Source of the DNA: Trogon surrucura
Taxonomy: Eukaryota; Chordata; Aves; Trogoniformes; Trogonidae
Assembly: GCA_020746105.1 (NCBI GenBank)
Contig: CM036617.1
Span: 42,685,898 to 42,749,897 of the forward strand
Direction of reading: 5' to 3'
Length of the DNA stretch: 64,000 nucleotides
The notes beneath the pieces were generated by a model. The model saw nothing but the letters and a program-made list of their open reading frames with translations. It did no database searches and had not been told where the DNA came from. The position numbers and the translations under genes were made by a program. Shown piece by piece: positions 27,601 through 39,975 of the stretch (positions are counted from its first letter, which is position 1; each line of letters starts with the position of its first letter).

Positions 27601-28311
27601 CTAAGTAAAATATCTTGAAATAGGAGATGTAACAGATACTGTATATTATGCCCTAGCAGTAACCTAGATACCAATGGATTAAAAAACAGAATACAAAATC
27701 CACCATCAAAACCTCCAATAAACAACCAAAACCAACATCCTTAAAAAATCAAATAGAAGTAAAATAAACAACTGCCTGATATATATTGGTAGAGACAGAT
27801 TTAGAAAGATACTGAGATGAAGATTAAAATAATAATGAAAAATAAGCTTGTAATCTGTAATCATTCTACTGTGATATGAGAACATTTGTCTTGACTGGTC
27901 TTATAAGTCCCATTTCCAAGAAGAAAAGATAATGGATACGCAAACATAAACCTATGCATATATAAATACACATTTACCTATGTACTATGTGGTTGAATAT
28001 ATGTACACATAGATACTTATACACATATATTCCACTACTATCAGTGCTTTATTTTGATACCGTCAAAGGACAGTATTGTATAAATCTATGACTTCTCACA
28101 TACCATTTCTGTAATGTAATCATCCTTAAAACTAGAAAGCAACAGAGGTGGGGAGAGAACAAAAAAATAACTAACTTAAATTTTTATGAGGCTTGTATAT
28201 ACACAAATCTGATAAGGAAGTAACAGTAATAGTTAAGAAAGTATGCAATCACACATCGTAGCTTTAGCTTTACAAACTTTTTTAAGAACTGCATCTATTT
28301 CACTAAGAGTT
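21648..28311. other. Repeat-poor, very AT-rich stretch, no gene seen
   Basis: About 6.7 kb contains no recognisable interspersed repeat. It has many TAATTA/ATTAAT cores, homopolymer runs at 22068-22081 and 22339-22355, and an 18-bp palindrome at 22617-22634. No open frame beyond about 70 codons is convincing. This could be a gene desert or a long intron. Confidence 0.55.
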
Positions 28312-29297
28312 CTCAGGGGTCAGTGCTGGGACCAGTGCTTTTCAATATATTCATCAATGATTATGACCTGGACGAGGGATTAGAGGGCACAGCAAGTTTG
28401 CTGATGACACAAAGCTGGGAGGAGTGGTTGACACACCAGAAGGCTGTGCAGCCATTCAGAGAGACCTGGACAGGCTGGAGGGCTGGGGAGGGGGGAGAAA
28501 TCTTATGAAGTTTAACAAGGGCAAGTGTAGAGTCTTGCACTTGGGAAAGAACAACCCCATGTACGAGTATAGGTTGGGGACTGCCCTGCTGGAGAGCAGC
28601 GCAGGGGAAAGGGACCTGGGGGTTCTGGTGGACAGCAGGATGACCATGAGCCAGCACTGTGCCCTCGTGGCCAAGAAGGCCAATGGCATCCTGGGGTGTA
28701 TTAGAAGGGGGGTGGTTAGTAGGTCAAGAGAGGTTCTCCTTCCTCTCTACTCTGCCCTGGTGAGGCCACATCTGGAATATTGTGTCCAGTTCTGGGCCCC
28801 TCAGTTCAAGAAAGACAGGGAACTGCTGGAGAGAGTCCAGCATAGAGCCACAAAGATGATGAAGGGAGTGGAACATCTCCCTTATGAGGAAAGGCTGAGG
28901 GAGCTGGGTCTCTTTAGCTTGGAGAAGAGGAGGCTGAGGAGTGATCTCATTAATGTTTATAAATATGTCAAGGGGGAGTGTCAGGAGGATGAAGGCAGGC
29001 TCTTTTCAGCAATGTCCAATGACAGGACAAGGGGCAATGGGTGCAAGCTGGAACATAGGAGGTTCCACAAAAATATTAGAAAAACTTTTTCACAGTGAGC
29101 GTGACCGAGCCCTGGAACTGCCCAGGCTGCCCAGGGAGGTTGTGGAATCTCCTTCTTTGGAAACAATTCAAAACCCACCTGGACGCGTTCCTGTGCGCTC
29201 TGCTGTAGGTGATCCTGCTCTGGCAGGGGGGTTGGACTAGATGGTCTTTGAGGTCCCTTCCAACCTCTAACATTCTGTGATTCTATGATTCTGTGAT
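28312..29297 (+). mobile_element. CR1 LINE, 5'-truncated, best preserved copy
   Basis: The element begins within the RT domain at [16 protein letters not shown] (about 28312-28360) and carries the catalytic FADD codons at 28397-28408. One frameshift near 28391 separates these parts. From there a frame stays open to 29098: a 224-codon stretch with [44 protein letters not shown] and a DRTRGNG motif, which are RT thumb/C-terminal features of CR1 ORF2. A further frameshift near 29095 breaks the terminal [11 protein letters not shown] segment, although its DNA continues to 29180. The 3' UTR ends in TTCTGTGATTCTATGATTCTGTGATT (29275-29297). It is GC-richer than its surroundings, consistent with a younger insertion. 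It lacks endonuclease and 5' regions, so it is inactive. Confidence 0.97.
28424..29098 (+). pseudogene. CR1 ORF2 reverse-transcriptase C-terminal fragment
   Basis: This 224-codon frame is the longest in the window and lies wholly inside the CR1 at 28312-29297. It corresponds to the segment after the FADD catalytic motif. The stop at 29098 arises by frameshift just before the normal end. No promoter or true start precedes it, so no protein is expected. It is listed because a gene finder would report it as a hypothetical protein. Confidence 0.9.
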
Positions 29298-29975
29298 TGG
29301 TATACCTTGCTATCCCAGTCATTTTCTAATGCTAATTTAATCTGTCTGTAAAGTATCAGAACCATTTTGTTGTCCTATTGCAGTCTTCCCAAGGGGACTG
29401 AGTCTCCCTATCTGTTTCTACATGAATAGTCAAAATGTTAGCCCATAGAGACAACACAGGTACAATTAATCTTATCTCATTGAAATAAAAATATATATAG
29501 GCAATAGAGTTTATCAGTCTAGTTTCCTTTATAATCAATGAAGAGAAACAAATGTTCTTAGCATAAAATTTATTTGATCTCTTAGGTATCCGCTTTAGGA
29601 TAAGAAGAATTACCCCTAGAACTACCTTTTTCTTCTGTTGCCTGTAATCAGTCTACACAGGTAGCTCAGACATAGATGCTGCCTGTAAGACAAATACCAT
29701 TCCTTTTTGTTCTCTAAGTGTACCTACTTCATTCTTTTGACATATTGATTTACATAAAATGTAGGATTTAGAGTACTCATTCCTGATAAAGAACAAAGAA
29801 CCTGTTCCAGTGCCTATTTAATGAAAAGTTCAAAGTGGGACAACCACAATGAAACTGAGAGAAAGCCAACCCAAAATAGTCAATAAATAGATTTGTTTTA
29901 CTCACTCTAGACAGCCAGCTCTGAGTGTCTGCTTGGTCTCATTCACGGCAATTTTGAAAAACAGTCATTACCTAT
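29298..29975. other. Unique spacer
   Basis: AT-rich sequence between the CR1 tail and the 831-bp element. Nothing recognisable is seen. Confidence 0.5.
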
Positions 29976-30806
29976 TGTCATGGTTTTGAGTCTGGTGGAG
30001 TTTTTGTAAAAGTGGGACTAGTCTTGTGTGAAGCTTTGATATCCTTCCCCTACCCCCCAGGTAGGAGTTGGACCCACCTCTGGCCAGGACCAGGCCAATC
30101 AGTGCCTCTGCAATCAAGGTACTTAAGAGGCGACCCCATTGTCCTATTTCTCTCTTTTGGTTTTTTCTCATTTTGAGCTGTCCTGTCTTTAACGTTGTGG
30201 AGTTATCTGGAGGAGAAGGGGGAGGTGAGAGGAGAACAAAGGAATGTCATCCTGAGAAGAAAGAGAGGGAGAAGAGTCCCCGAGGAGAAGGAGAGGGAGA
30301 AGACTGCTAGAGCAGGACCTTTCTCTGAAGTTCCATGGTGGTTGAAATGGCAGCAAGGTGATTGCCACTGTCAGTTGGTGGTACTGACAGTGGCAAGGAT
30401 GTCCAGTATGTGGCGGTAAGTGCAGAGCCCCATGAGAGAAAGAAGAAGGACTGATCATCAGCAGGGAACATGTCTGAAGCAATCCATGGCCCTGATGGAC
30501 TCACAAGGAAGAGGATTGCCTCTTGTGAGGTGGACACCACATTGCAGGAAGGAGAGACTGTGAGGACCCCTCTCTCTCAAGGAGGAGCTGCCATGGTCTA
30601 TGAGTAACGGTCAGAGGACTGCAGGCCCCACTCCCTGCCTCCCTTGCACTGATGGGGAGAAGGAGGTATCCAGGAAGATGGGAGGGGTAGGGGGGCAAAG
30701 CATATTTATTGATGTATTCCTCTCACTATCCTATTTGGTAAACGGGGGTACGGGGAGGAGTGAGCTGGAGACTGCATATTTGTACCAGTTGGCTTGAACC
30801 ATGACA
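29976..30806 (+). mobile_element. 831-bp LTR-like element with 10-bp inverted ends
   Basis: The sequence starts TGTCATGGTT (29976-29985) and ends AACCATGACA (30797-30806), a perfect 10-bp inverted pair with the TG...CA ends of retroviral LTRs. Near the left end a CCAAT box (30095-30099) precedes a TACTTAAGAG TATA-like site (30120-30129), which suggests plus orientation. The middle is unusually purine-rich (30205-30305) and holds a perfect 13-bp hairpin at 30362-30396. No AATAAA is seen on the plus strand near the right end. Flanks are CTAT (left) and CTAA (right), at best a 4-bp duplication with one mismatch. The base composition is GC-richer than both sides. The most likely call is a solo ERV LTR; a non-autonomous element of another type cannot be excluded. 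No open frame of note. Confidence 0.65.
30362..30396. repeat. Perfect 13-bp inverted repeat, 9-base loop
   Basis: TTGCCACTGTCAG (30362-30374) is the exact reverse complement of CTGACAGTGGCAA (30384-30396), with a 9-base spacer. Transcribed RNA would form a stable stem-loop. It lies inside the LTR-like element at 29976-30806. Confidence 0.85.
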
Positions 30807-33177
30807 CTAATTCTCTGAAAGTATAATAGTCCTCAGAAAAAAAAGACTATTTTAAGGTAAGTAGCTCTCACTTTCTCCTTGAAGGGTTTCAAAAGTCTTA
30901 ATTTTATTAAATGTAGACTACAAAACCTAAAAAATCTTGAAAGACTTCACAGAACAGAAAAATAATTTTCTCTTCAAACAGGATACCAGAAAAGATTTTA
31001 AGAAAAGAAAGATAGTGTGCCTCACAGTAAAGTTCAGAAATTACTATGAGTTCATTTTTGCCATTTATAAATTAAATTTCCCTTCAATCTACACAACTCC
31101 TTCAGCCAAATCTGCGGTAATAGAAACATGCCAACGTACTAGTTTGTCCCTTTGAGCAAGATGGAAGTCAAAGCATTGGAGCTAACTATATAAATGAGAA
31201 AAGATAAACGTATTAACTAAAATTTAAGGTGACTTTGACGGCCAAGAAACAACATTAGAGTATTCTCACTCTGGCTCTGCCTTGGCTAAGTATCAAACGT
31301 GAACACTGAGCCAAGCCAGCCACAGGTGCTGAACTCTAATTTAACTTTAACTTTCATTAAATTCCTCACCACATCGTGGCCAAGGCAGCAGATCTGCCAA
31401 ATCTTCAGCTGGAACCAAAAAGGTTCTTAATTGGCCACCAAGGGTGAAGACAATAAGAAAGAAGTCCTGTTTTATCTCCCACTGGGAGACTGAGAGTCTG
31501 ATATTATAAAGTACAATTATGAGTTTCAGGGTCCCTCTCTGTTTTTGGCTTCCAACATATCTGTACTTTCTCTCATCTTCCAAATCATTAGACTAGGCAA
31601 AATTCTTTCTTCTTCATCTTTTATTTACTCAAAATCCAGGAAAATAACTATGTTTACAGAGTCAATATTAATCCAGTCACACACACACAAAAATAATAAA
31701 AAGGCAAAAAGCATATCCAAAAAAACATTCTCTGTTAGCATGGTTTTAGTACGTTGCTGTACTAACAATGACCCATTCTCTGGTATTCCCAACAGCTTCC
31801 CATCCCAGCCTAATATTAATCTTCCAAGATGTTCTATCACAGGAAACTATAAGGAGTTGAATACTTAAACGAGCATGGTCTATGCGTTTTCTAAAAGACA
31901 GAAAGGCAACATCAAAGGGAACAGGTGGTTAAGTACCAAGTCCTGCAATCATTTGTGAAGATCCTCAAGTCAAGATTCATTCACCTAGGTTAGTCTTCTA
32001 AAAGCAAATTTGACACATCGTCCAAGCTGCCTTTGTTGGTAAAAGAAATAAAGTGGTGTTAACAACACCATTTTAAGATGGAGTTAAATCATTGTCTGAA
32101 GGTACCTATCTCCATTGTCTACAGAAAAAGCCTGGAAAAAATAGCTTGACTGAGGCAACTAACTGCTAAACAAATATGCATTTAATTGTAACTGAGAACT
32201 AAGTGCCTACTTGTCTTTCCTCCATTAAAAAAGAGAGGAAAGAGGTAAAATACAGTTGTTTACTGATGAAAAGGTAAAAATACCTTTTTGTTCTACATAA
32301 AGTAGAACAAAATTGTTACAATCATTTTCCATATAGATTCCTCATACATTATTTCCTCAGTCTAACTTTGTGATGTTTGTAGCTTTTTGAATCCATTCTT
32401 TTTATCCTTTGTGGAATATGAACCATGGGGAAACTGGAACCGTACAATTTCAATGTACAATTATAATTTCTTTAGTGGCATTAGTGTCTTGGATAAACAA
32501 ATATCCAATGGTGATCAATTTGCAAATGTTTCAAGAAACAGGGAATTCCTTGAACATGGTGGCCTCTCCTCTGCTAGTCTTACTTACAAGAAATGCTGTT
32601 TGTTCAAATAGAAGCTTGATATAGGTTTCTATGACCCCCTCTCGAACTCCTACAAAAAACTTAGATTTCAGCGTTAACTACAAATCATGGGTACTGCCTC
32701 CATACAAAAAACATATTAAAAAAAAAGTATCTCTTCTAACTGAGTATAGTTTGGAAAAAAAGCTATTTAACCATCTAAATACTAACTTGTGTACAACATT
32801 CTTATTTTTATCTTCCAGCACTAGATTTTAAACCAGCATTTGATTATCCTTGAAACAGACAATTAATTTTCTCATGTCAGCTTTTCTTGTAGCTCCTTAC
32901 CATCCAGAAAACTACCTCTATTTATGTCCAATTCCTGGATGCTGCACAACTAATACTGTAATCTGCTAATATCTGATTTTTGGACAGCCAGTTGTACTTG
33001 TCTAATAACAAAACATTCTTGCTTTCTAACACATGAAGAATTATTATTTACCCTTACTGAACCTCTCAGACTGTACTCAAAACTTGAACATAAGAAGTCC
33101 AAATCTCCACCCACCCTTGACTAGGAAAGATTAATAATAATTCCTTTTGATCAGAATTACTTTGTTGGCCAGCAATG

Positions 33178-33191
33178 GTTTCCATGGTAAT
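33178..33191 (+). promoter_or_regulatory. Possible RFX X-box
   Basis: GTTTCCATGGTAAT matches the palindromic RFX consensus GTTNCCATGGNAAC at all fixed positions except the last. It is an isolated motif in non-coding DNA, and chance occurrence is possible. Confidence 0.3.
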
Positions 33192-33413
33192 CAGGTGGTT
33201 AGTTCAGAGCTGAAGCAGATTTCATCAGTTGTAAAACAGCATTAGAATTATCCTACACGTCTAATTATATCTTAGTAGGGCTGACTTTTACATACTATAG
33301 CTCAAAGGCATATAAAGAAGAGGGTTTTAACTGTTGGAAAGCTTCCACAAGGAGAGAAATTGCAGTGCCCTTTTCTAATGGCTGCGGTTTTTGGGGGTGT
33401 TTTGGATTGGCTT

Positions 33414-33450
33414 TGCTTGTTTGTTTGTTTGCTTGTTTGTTTGTTTGTTT
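33414..33450 (+). repeat. (TTTG)n microsatellite
   Basis: About nine tandem TTTG units with two TTGC variants. Confidence 0.9.
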
Positions 33451-36400
33451 TCAGGTAAGAGTGTTGTAAATTAGAGGATTTTTAGAAAAGGGGTGAAACA
33501 CTATGAACTACAGTTAAGATATACCTACTATATAACACTGAGACTTTTTGTCAGTGTTTCATGTGCTAATGGGAGCAGCTCAAACTGCTGCAGGTCTTAG
33601 GGATTTTGTGTCAGAACAAATCATATGGTTTCAAAACCATGAGGTTTAAATATGAGGATAGATGATTCTAGCAGCAAGGACAAACACATTTTCTGATCAT
33701 GATGTAAACATTTGTATATGTTTTTTTTCTGATTATTTCTGTTTGTTTCTTTAAAAAAAAAGTCCCTGGGAAAATCCAGTATGAGATTTTCATTCCACAG
33801 TCCAGCTGGTTCCCCTGGAATAGCAATAGCCAGAATATGATAAGCATGCCAAATGAATATTTAATCCTTATTTTAGTGGCAAACTCAAGAGTTCATTGAT
33901 GCCTGCCTAGAATAAGAAATAAACTTGAAAATAAGGCAGCTGAAAATTGCTATATATGCCCAAATTTACCACAGTACAGCTTAATTCAAATGATGGTAGT
34001 TCACTTACAGTAAGCATTCCTGGAAGCTCTAGATACACTTAGGAGTGAGAGAATGGTGAAGAAGAAGGAATAACCAAGAGCTCATTACAATGAGTTTATT
34101 TTGCAGGTGAGAAAAATAAGGGATAAGACTGAAGGAAAGAAAGAATGCATATTTGATGAGATTTCAATGACAATTTTGATGTCTTTGGCTCCAACTCGAA
34201 TTTTTCAGCCTGTAGGTTGTGTGTACACATCTGACTGCAAGCATTTTTTTTTTTTTTTTGTATGAACATACATAAAATCAGAGACTCATCTTTGAAACTA
34301 TGATCCTCATGGTACGGCATGTAATTAATAATAGGAAATGACAAAAGGGAATGATAATGAAACTTTTCCTTCTAGTAATGACTGTAGAAGTTGCCATGAA
34401 ACGACAGAAGAAAAATGTCAAAATATTGCAAATCCGTAATTTTTCAAGTTTGATGTACAAAGTTTAAGAGTACTAAGTTTATGGAAGGGGTAATGGAGGA
34501 GGCCAGAATATAGTCAGAGGTCAGTTTCTTAAAAATACTACTAGAAATATAAATATGATTTTAGTTCATGGATTATAAACAGTCAGTGAGCGGACACCAT
34601 GAATAGGCTCTGCAGCCAGGAGACATCAGGTGATGGGCAGAGATTTCAGCTGTGGGGCTGCAGGCAGATGCTGACAGGCAAAAGGTACTGCAGCAGGATT
34701 CCCTGGTTCCCAGACTCGGGGCTGCAGGACTGTCAGATCCTCATTGATCTCTCTTCTTGGAAGAAAGAGCCCAAAATCCTTGGCTTAAGTTTTGTTCTTC
34801 AGTATTGCACTTAGAGTAAGGATTCCTGGAGCATGAGGTAACTTTTGCTACAGAAACAAGAGTCCAAATATGGAAATCTTCTCAATGTGATCTGAGATTT
34901 GAATCTCCTAGACGGTGTGTCCAGACACTATGAGCAGTTAAGGAATCATTCTGATAATTGTGTAGAGGTAAGCATTGCTACTTGCATTTTTCAAGCCTAA
35001 TTTTCTCTGCAAATTAGGTCATTATTTACTATTGGTTTTATTAATTCAATGCCCAAGAGATCTAGTCAAATTTGAGGACCTAAATGCGCCTAATACCATA
35101 TAAACAAATGAATAAAAAATATTGTATGAAAATAAGGTTTTAAGACAAGGCTTAGAAAATAGCTAAAAAGGAGTACCATAAAATAACTGAGACAAAAAAC
35201 AGAATGAAAATGAAATAAAATATTGCAGAGTACTAAAGGGTACAAAGACTGGTAATAGGGCTATGACCTTTCAACTGCTGACAGACCATTAGTTTGTATG
35301 TGATTCAGTTCATTAATGTGTCCAAATGAAACAACATTATTGACTGATGGCTATTCAATGGCTTATGAAAATTGATCCTATGGTCTCAGTTCACTTCCTA
35401 TTGGACAGATATCTGCATTACGACTGACATTCTTGTTGACAGTATCAAGAAGAACGCGATGAATAGAACAGAGATAGACAAAACCTGCAAAGAGATTTTG
35501 ATTTCTTGCAGAAAACAGTTGGTTTCATTGACTTTGTCAATATAGGACTTTGAATAATCTTTTAAAAGATATTCCTTGTATCTAACATCAGGTTGACAGT
35601 AGTCCTTTCTTCAGTAGAAACGTGTTGCTCAGCAATACTTCAAGAAATACATGTAAAGGATGGAATTCTGCATTTAAGTAATTTTTATTATCCAAAACCT
35701 ACTTTTTTTTAGATGTGCCATTTTTGCATTCAATAAATGATTATTCCAGTATTTACAGTATTTCATAAACACTTTTGTGCTTGTAATAGATTATTCTGAA
35801 AACAATCCCAACTACCAAATCATAATTACAGACAGTCCTAACCTTCATCACAGTCTAATTAAACTCTGTACTATTAACACAGCTGAGAATAGCTGTAAGA
35901 CTAAGTTTCTTTCAAAATCAGGGCAAAGCTAAAGTAAAGTAATTTGTGTAAGGTAAACTGACAGGACTATATGGGGGCCACTAAACATGAGACTTTAGTA
36001 AAAGACCCAAAGTTTAGCAAAAGTATCCTATGTTTATCACTGCATTTGTTTAAGAGGAAAGACACAGAGCAAGCAGCAAATAAAATGAGTTCCAGATTTG
36101 CCTTATAATTTGTGACTTTTAAGTAATTAACAAATTAAGTTTAATGTTGCAAAGGAAAGCACAGAGAAAGGATAAAAGGGTGACATAATTAGAATCACAT
36201 TAAAATAAAAAGACTGAAGACCTGATTCTGCATTTATTGAAGGCAGTAGCAGAACTCTATTATGTTTTACTCAGGCAAGATTTGATCCCTTAAAAAAAAT
36301 GACGTATTTCAAAAATACCTAAACAATGACTAGCAGCAGTAAGGAGAAACAGATTGTTCAGATGTTGCAAATAGAATACTACTAATAACATCAGAAGAAA

Positions 36401-37039
36401 ACTCAATCATATATTTATTAGTCTGAGACACAATGTACCACAAGTTATAAAAAATCTTCAAGGACCTCTGCATTGGATTATTTTAGAAGTGAAGAAAATC
36501 TAGATTTATACTTTCTCCTATCCACTTAATAACAACTGAGTTGTAATAGAAATATCCAGGGAAATACAAAATAAATGTTCCTGTGTGAGATTTATCTGTC
36601 TAAATCTACAATAAGAGTTCCTTATACTCACTAAACAGAACTAGCATATGATCTCATTTCACTACCGGGTAGCTGTTTGTTATAAATTAATTGAATCATA
36701 TCCACAAAAAGTGTACTTCTTTTTTAATAACTAAAGAGGTAGTGCAACAAGGCAAAATCCATCATCCTGGTTGAGGGTAGGAGCACTAATCTTTCATAGA
36801 GTTAGCTAATCACTACTGAAGATCCTTGAGTGCAGACAGGAGACCCAAATTAATGTAAACTAATATCGCACATAACCTGGATTGAGACTTAACAAGTGGT
36901 ACTTCTATATTGCTACACTCACACAGAAAATATTCAAAACCAAAGGCCTCTTTCACCTCACTGCTCTTTGTGCAGAAGAACAATCATTTCCATAATTTAA
37001 CCTACAACAAAGCCTCAGACCAGTTGTTTTCATCATGAC

Positions 37040-38265
37040 ACGAAACTTGCTCCTCTCTGAGCTCCCCTTACGGGCAAACTGTGCCTGATCAACCCCATTG
37101 CCTTCTGTGATGAGAGAGATGGCTGTATGTGTGAGAGAAGAATGGTGGATGTGCAATACTCTAACTTTAGCAAGGCATCTGTCACTGTCTCTGACTGCAT
37201 TCTTACAGCCAAATTCTTGAGCTATGCACTGGATAAGTGTGCAATAAAGTGGGAGAAAAATTGGCTGGATTCTTGGTCTTACAGTGGTGATCAGCATTAA
37301 AAAACACCACCTGACAGTATTACTGGGGCAAATATTGTTCATTGACTTTATTAACAACCTGGAGGACAAGAGAGAGGACGCTCAGCATATTTGCAGTTGA
37401 TACAAAATTGAGAGGAACAGATGATGTGCTTGAGGGCAGGGCTGCTATTCAGACAGACCTGGACAGGTGTGAGGAATGGGCTGACAGCAACATCATGAAA
37501 TTCAACAAAGTGTAAAATCCTGCATCTGGGAGGGAATAACCCTATGAAATATTATAGGCAGAGGGCTGGCTGGATAGAAAGCAACCTGACAAAAAAAGAA
37601 TATGAAGTTTCTCATGGACAAATGGAGTATGAGTCAGCAGTACACCCTTGCAGCAAAGAGACAACTGTAACCTGGGATGCATTAGCAGAAGTGTAGTCAG
37701 CAGGTCCAGGAAAGCAATCCTTCTCTTCTTGGTAACTGTAACACTACATCTTGACTGCTGTGTCCAGTTTTGGGCTCCCTAGCGCAACAAATATACTGAT
37801 ACACTGAGTGGGTCCAATAAAGATCACCAACCTGGTGAGGGCTATGGCACACGTAGTGTGCAAGAAGGGGTGTGAAGATCTATGAGGTCTCCACAGCTTT
37901 AAGAGGAGAGGGTTCAGGGAAGACTTCATTGCTGCCTTCACATAGCTTGTGGGAGGGCACAGAGAACATGGAACCAGTCTTCCTGGAAGCAGATGTTGAC
38001 TGGTCTGGCGACAATGGACACAAGTTGGAGAATGGGAGAATCCCCATTGGGGACATCGTTTTTTTTCACCATGTGTGGGGAAACACTGGAAAATATTACT
38101 CAAAGTGTTTTTGGCATCTCCACAGGGATACTAAGACATTCAAAATACAACTGGACATGTTCCTGAGCAACTCCCTCTAAGTGGACCTCCCTTGAGCAGT
38201 TGTCAGACAGAGGAATTCTAGGGGTCCTTTCCAGCCAATATTGTTCTGCTTCCTATGGATATAGC
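37040..38265 (+). mobile_element. Old degenerate CR1 LINE
   Basis: Reading across frames, the DNA follows CR1 RT order. A GKLCLINPIAFCDE segment (37070-37110) is followed by a decayed NFSKASVTVSDCIL (the DFSKAFDTVPH motif, about 37160) and by KNWLDSW. The catalytic motif at 37390-37401 is changed from FADD to FAVD. DLDRCEEWADSNIMKFN (37460-37505) and the CR1 C-terminal blocks follow. It ends near 38265 in a 3' UTR remnant (GGGTCCTTTCCAGCCAATATTGTTCTG) whose microsatellite is eroded. Many indels and substitutions make this one of the oldest copies here. An open frame on the opposite strand (36953-37369) is antisense to it and meaningless. Confidence 0.88.
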
Positions 38266-38940
38266 TTGCTCTGATGAAGTACTCTCTTGCTTCTGAAGGC
38301 AGAGAAAGTCATAAAGGCTTTCACCATTTACTATATCTAGAAAAAGTAATACTGCAAGAAAAAAAATCTTGTCAGGTCTGTTCGTGCATTAAGGGGAAAG
38401 TGTTATGCAGACAGTTTAAAAATCTTAAAGTTGAATAAAAAAAAAGGAAAACTTATATATGCTGGCTCTCTGCAGTGCAGACAAACTCATATTTAGTTCA
38501 AATAAGGGCACTTCAAAGAAATTGTTTAAAGAGAATGAAGAAAAATAAACTTGACCAAGACTTAAACCAACAGAGTATAGTAGCCAAAGGGGAAACAATA
38601 TTTGGAAATAGGGTTATGAAAAAAGATGGAGTTATTTAATGAAGTAACAGATAGATACGTAGTAAGGGCTATTTGTGGAGGCAGCAATGTATTAGAAAGG
38701 ATTACTTCCCAGGTAATTTTGTTTTAAAGTAGTTCTCCATTGAAAATAAGCTAACAGATTTTATCTAGAAGCACAGTAAGGTAACACTGTTTAAAGGAAA
38801 ATACTTTAAAAATCTTGTCTTGCAGAATGCCACTGAAGGTGACACTTGTTTTTTAGTCTAAGTACAAGTTCATTTTCAGTTTCTATCATCTATCCAGCTT
38901 CCTTTCAGAAGACAGGAGCTTAATATAAAGAAATTAAACT
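38266..38940. other. Unique spacer between two CR1 copies
   Basis: AT-rich sequence with an A-run at about 38438; no gene or repeat recognised. Confidence 0.5.
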
Positions 38941-39432
38941 GTGAAGACAAACTGTGAAGATGTACTGGAACATGTCCAGAGAAGGGCCATGAGGATGATT
39001 AGAGGGCTGGAGCACCTCTCCTAGGAAGACAGACTGAGAGAGTTGGGACTGTTCAGTCTGCAGAAAAGAAGGCTCCAAGAAGACCTTATTGTGGCCTTCC
39101 AGTATCTCAAGGGGGCCTACAAGAAAGCTGGTGAGGGGCTTTTTAGGATGTTGGGTAGTGATAGGACTAGAGGGAATGGCTTAAAACTAGAGTTGGATCA
39201 ATTCAGATTGGACATTAGGAAGAAGTTCTTCACCATGAGGGTGGTGAGACACTGGCACAGATTACCCAGAGAGGTGGTGGAAGCCCCATCCCTGGGAGTT
39301 TTTAAGGCCAGTCCGGATGGGGCTCTGGGCAACATGGTCTGTTGGGAGATGACCCTGCCCGTGACAGAGGGGTTGGAACCAGGTGATCATTAAGGTCCCG
39401 TCCAACTCTGACAATTCTATGAATTCTACGAA
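38941..39432 (+). mobile_element. CR1 LINE 3' fragment
   Basis: This fragment starts in the RT C-terminus (VLEHVQRRAMRMIRGLEHLS, from about 38957). A 116-codon frame (39043-39393) runs through [40 protein letters not shown] and [17 protein letters not shown]. It ends with GGTCCCGTCCAACTCTGACAATTCTATGAATTCTACGA at 39395-39432. It belongs to a different subfamily from the 28-kb copy, because the GAYKKAGEGLF and TEGLEPGDH segments differ. It is only 5'-truncated, with few lesions. Confidence 0.95.
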
Positions 39433-39975
39433 TCTCTTTAATGCAGTTCAGAAAGTAATGTGTGTTTGTATATTAGGGATAAACTGCAAGAGATTCTGTT
39501 CCTCTCAGTGAAACCTCCTAAGTCTAGTTTCTGTATAAAAAGGACAGCAGGCATTTGAATATTATTTGCTTTTCTAAGAGCAACAACATGGATAGCCACA
39601 GAGCTCAATAATTTAAAAAACGATAACCGTTTTGTCATCCTATTAATTAGTCAAAGGAACTTGAAAACAGTAAGGATTGTAAAAGCAGTTTCATAATTCA
39701 ATCCCTTACTCAACTCCTCAGTCAAAGTTTCAATATTGTTATAGTTTTGGATAACTCAAAGTACAAAGCTATACTTTCTCAAAACCAGACTTTTTTTTAT
39801 CACTTGGAATTGTAATCTTGAAGTATCTGTTAACAACCAGTGTAATTCACTGCCCTTTTTATCTCTTTTTCATTCACAATTTCGTTAGTATGCTACACAT
39901 TAAAATTTCCTGTATCCTAGTATAATAAGCACCAGAAATTAGTATGAAGTTTTCCTTCCCTTTCCCATTCCCTTC

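Larger units (their letters stand above)
30807..37039. other. Unique AT-rich DNA, no gene seen
   Basis: No LTR, SINE or CR1 tail was recognised. A (TTTG)n run lies at about 33414-33450 and a T-run at 34244-34259. The 34590-34810 stretch is GC-richer than its surroundings and open for 71 codons, but has no family resemblance. An RFX-type X-box lies at 33178-33191. Confidence 0.5.

Noticed and set aside
30189-30482. ORFs of up to 97 codons in the 831-bp element
   Set aside because: They are overlapping frames through purine-rich DNA on both strands, with no viral or host motif.
36953-37369. 138-codon minus-strand ORF
   Set aside because: It is antisense to the degenerate plus-strand CR1 RT region.
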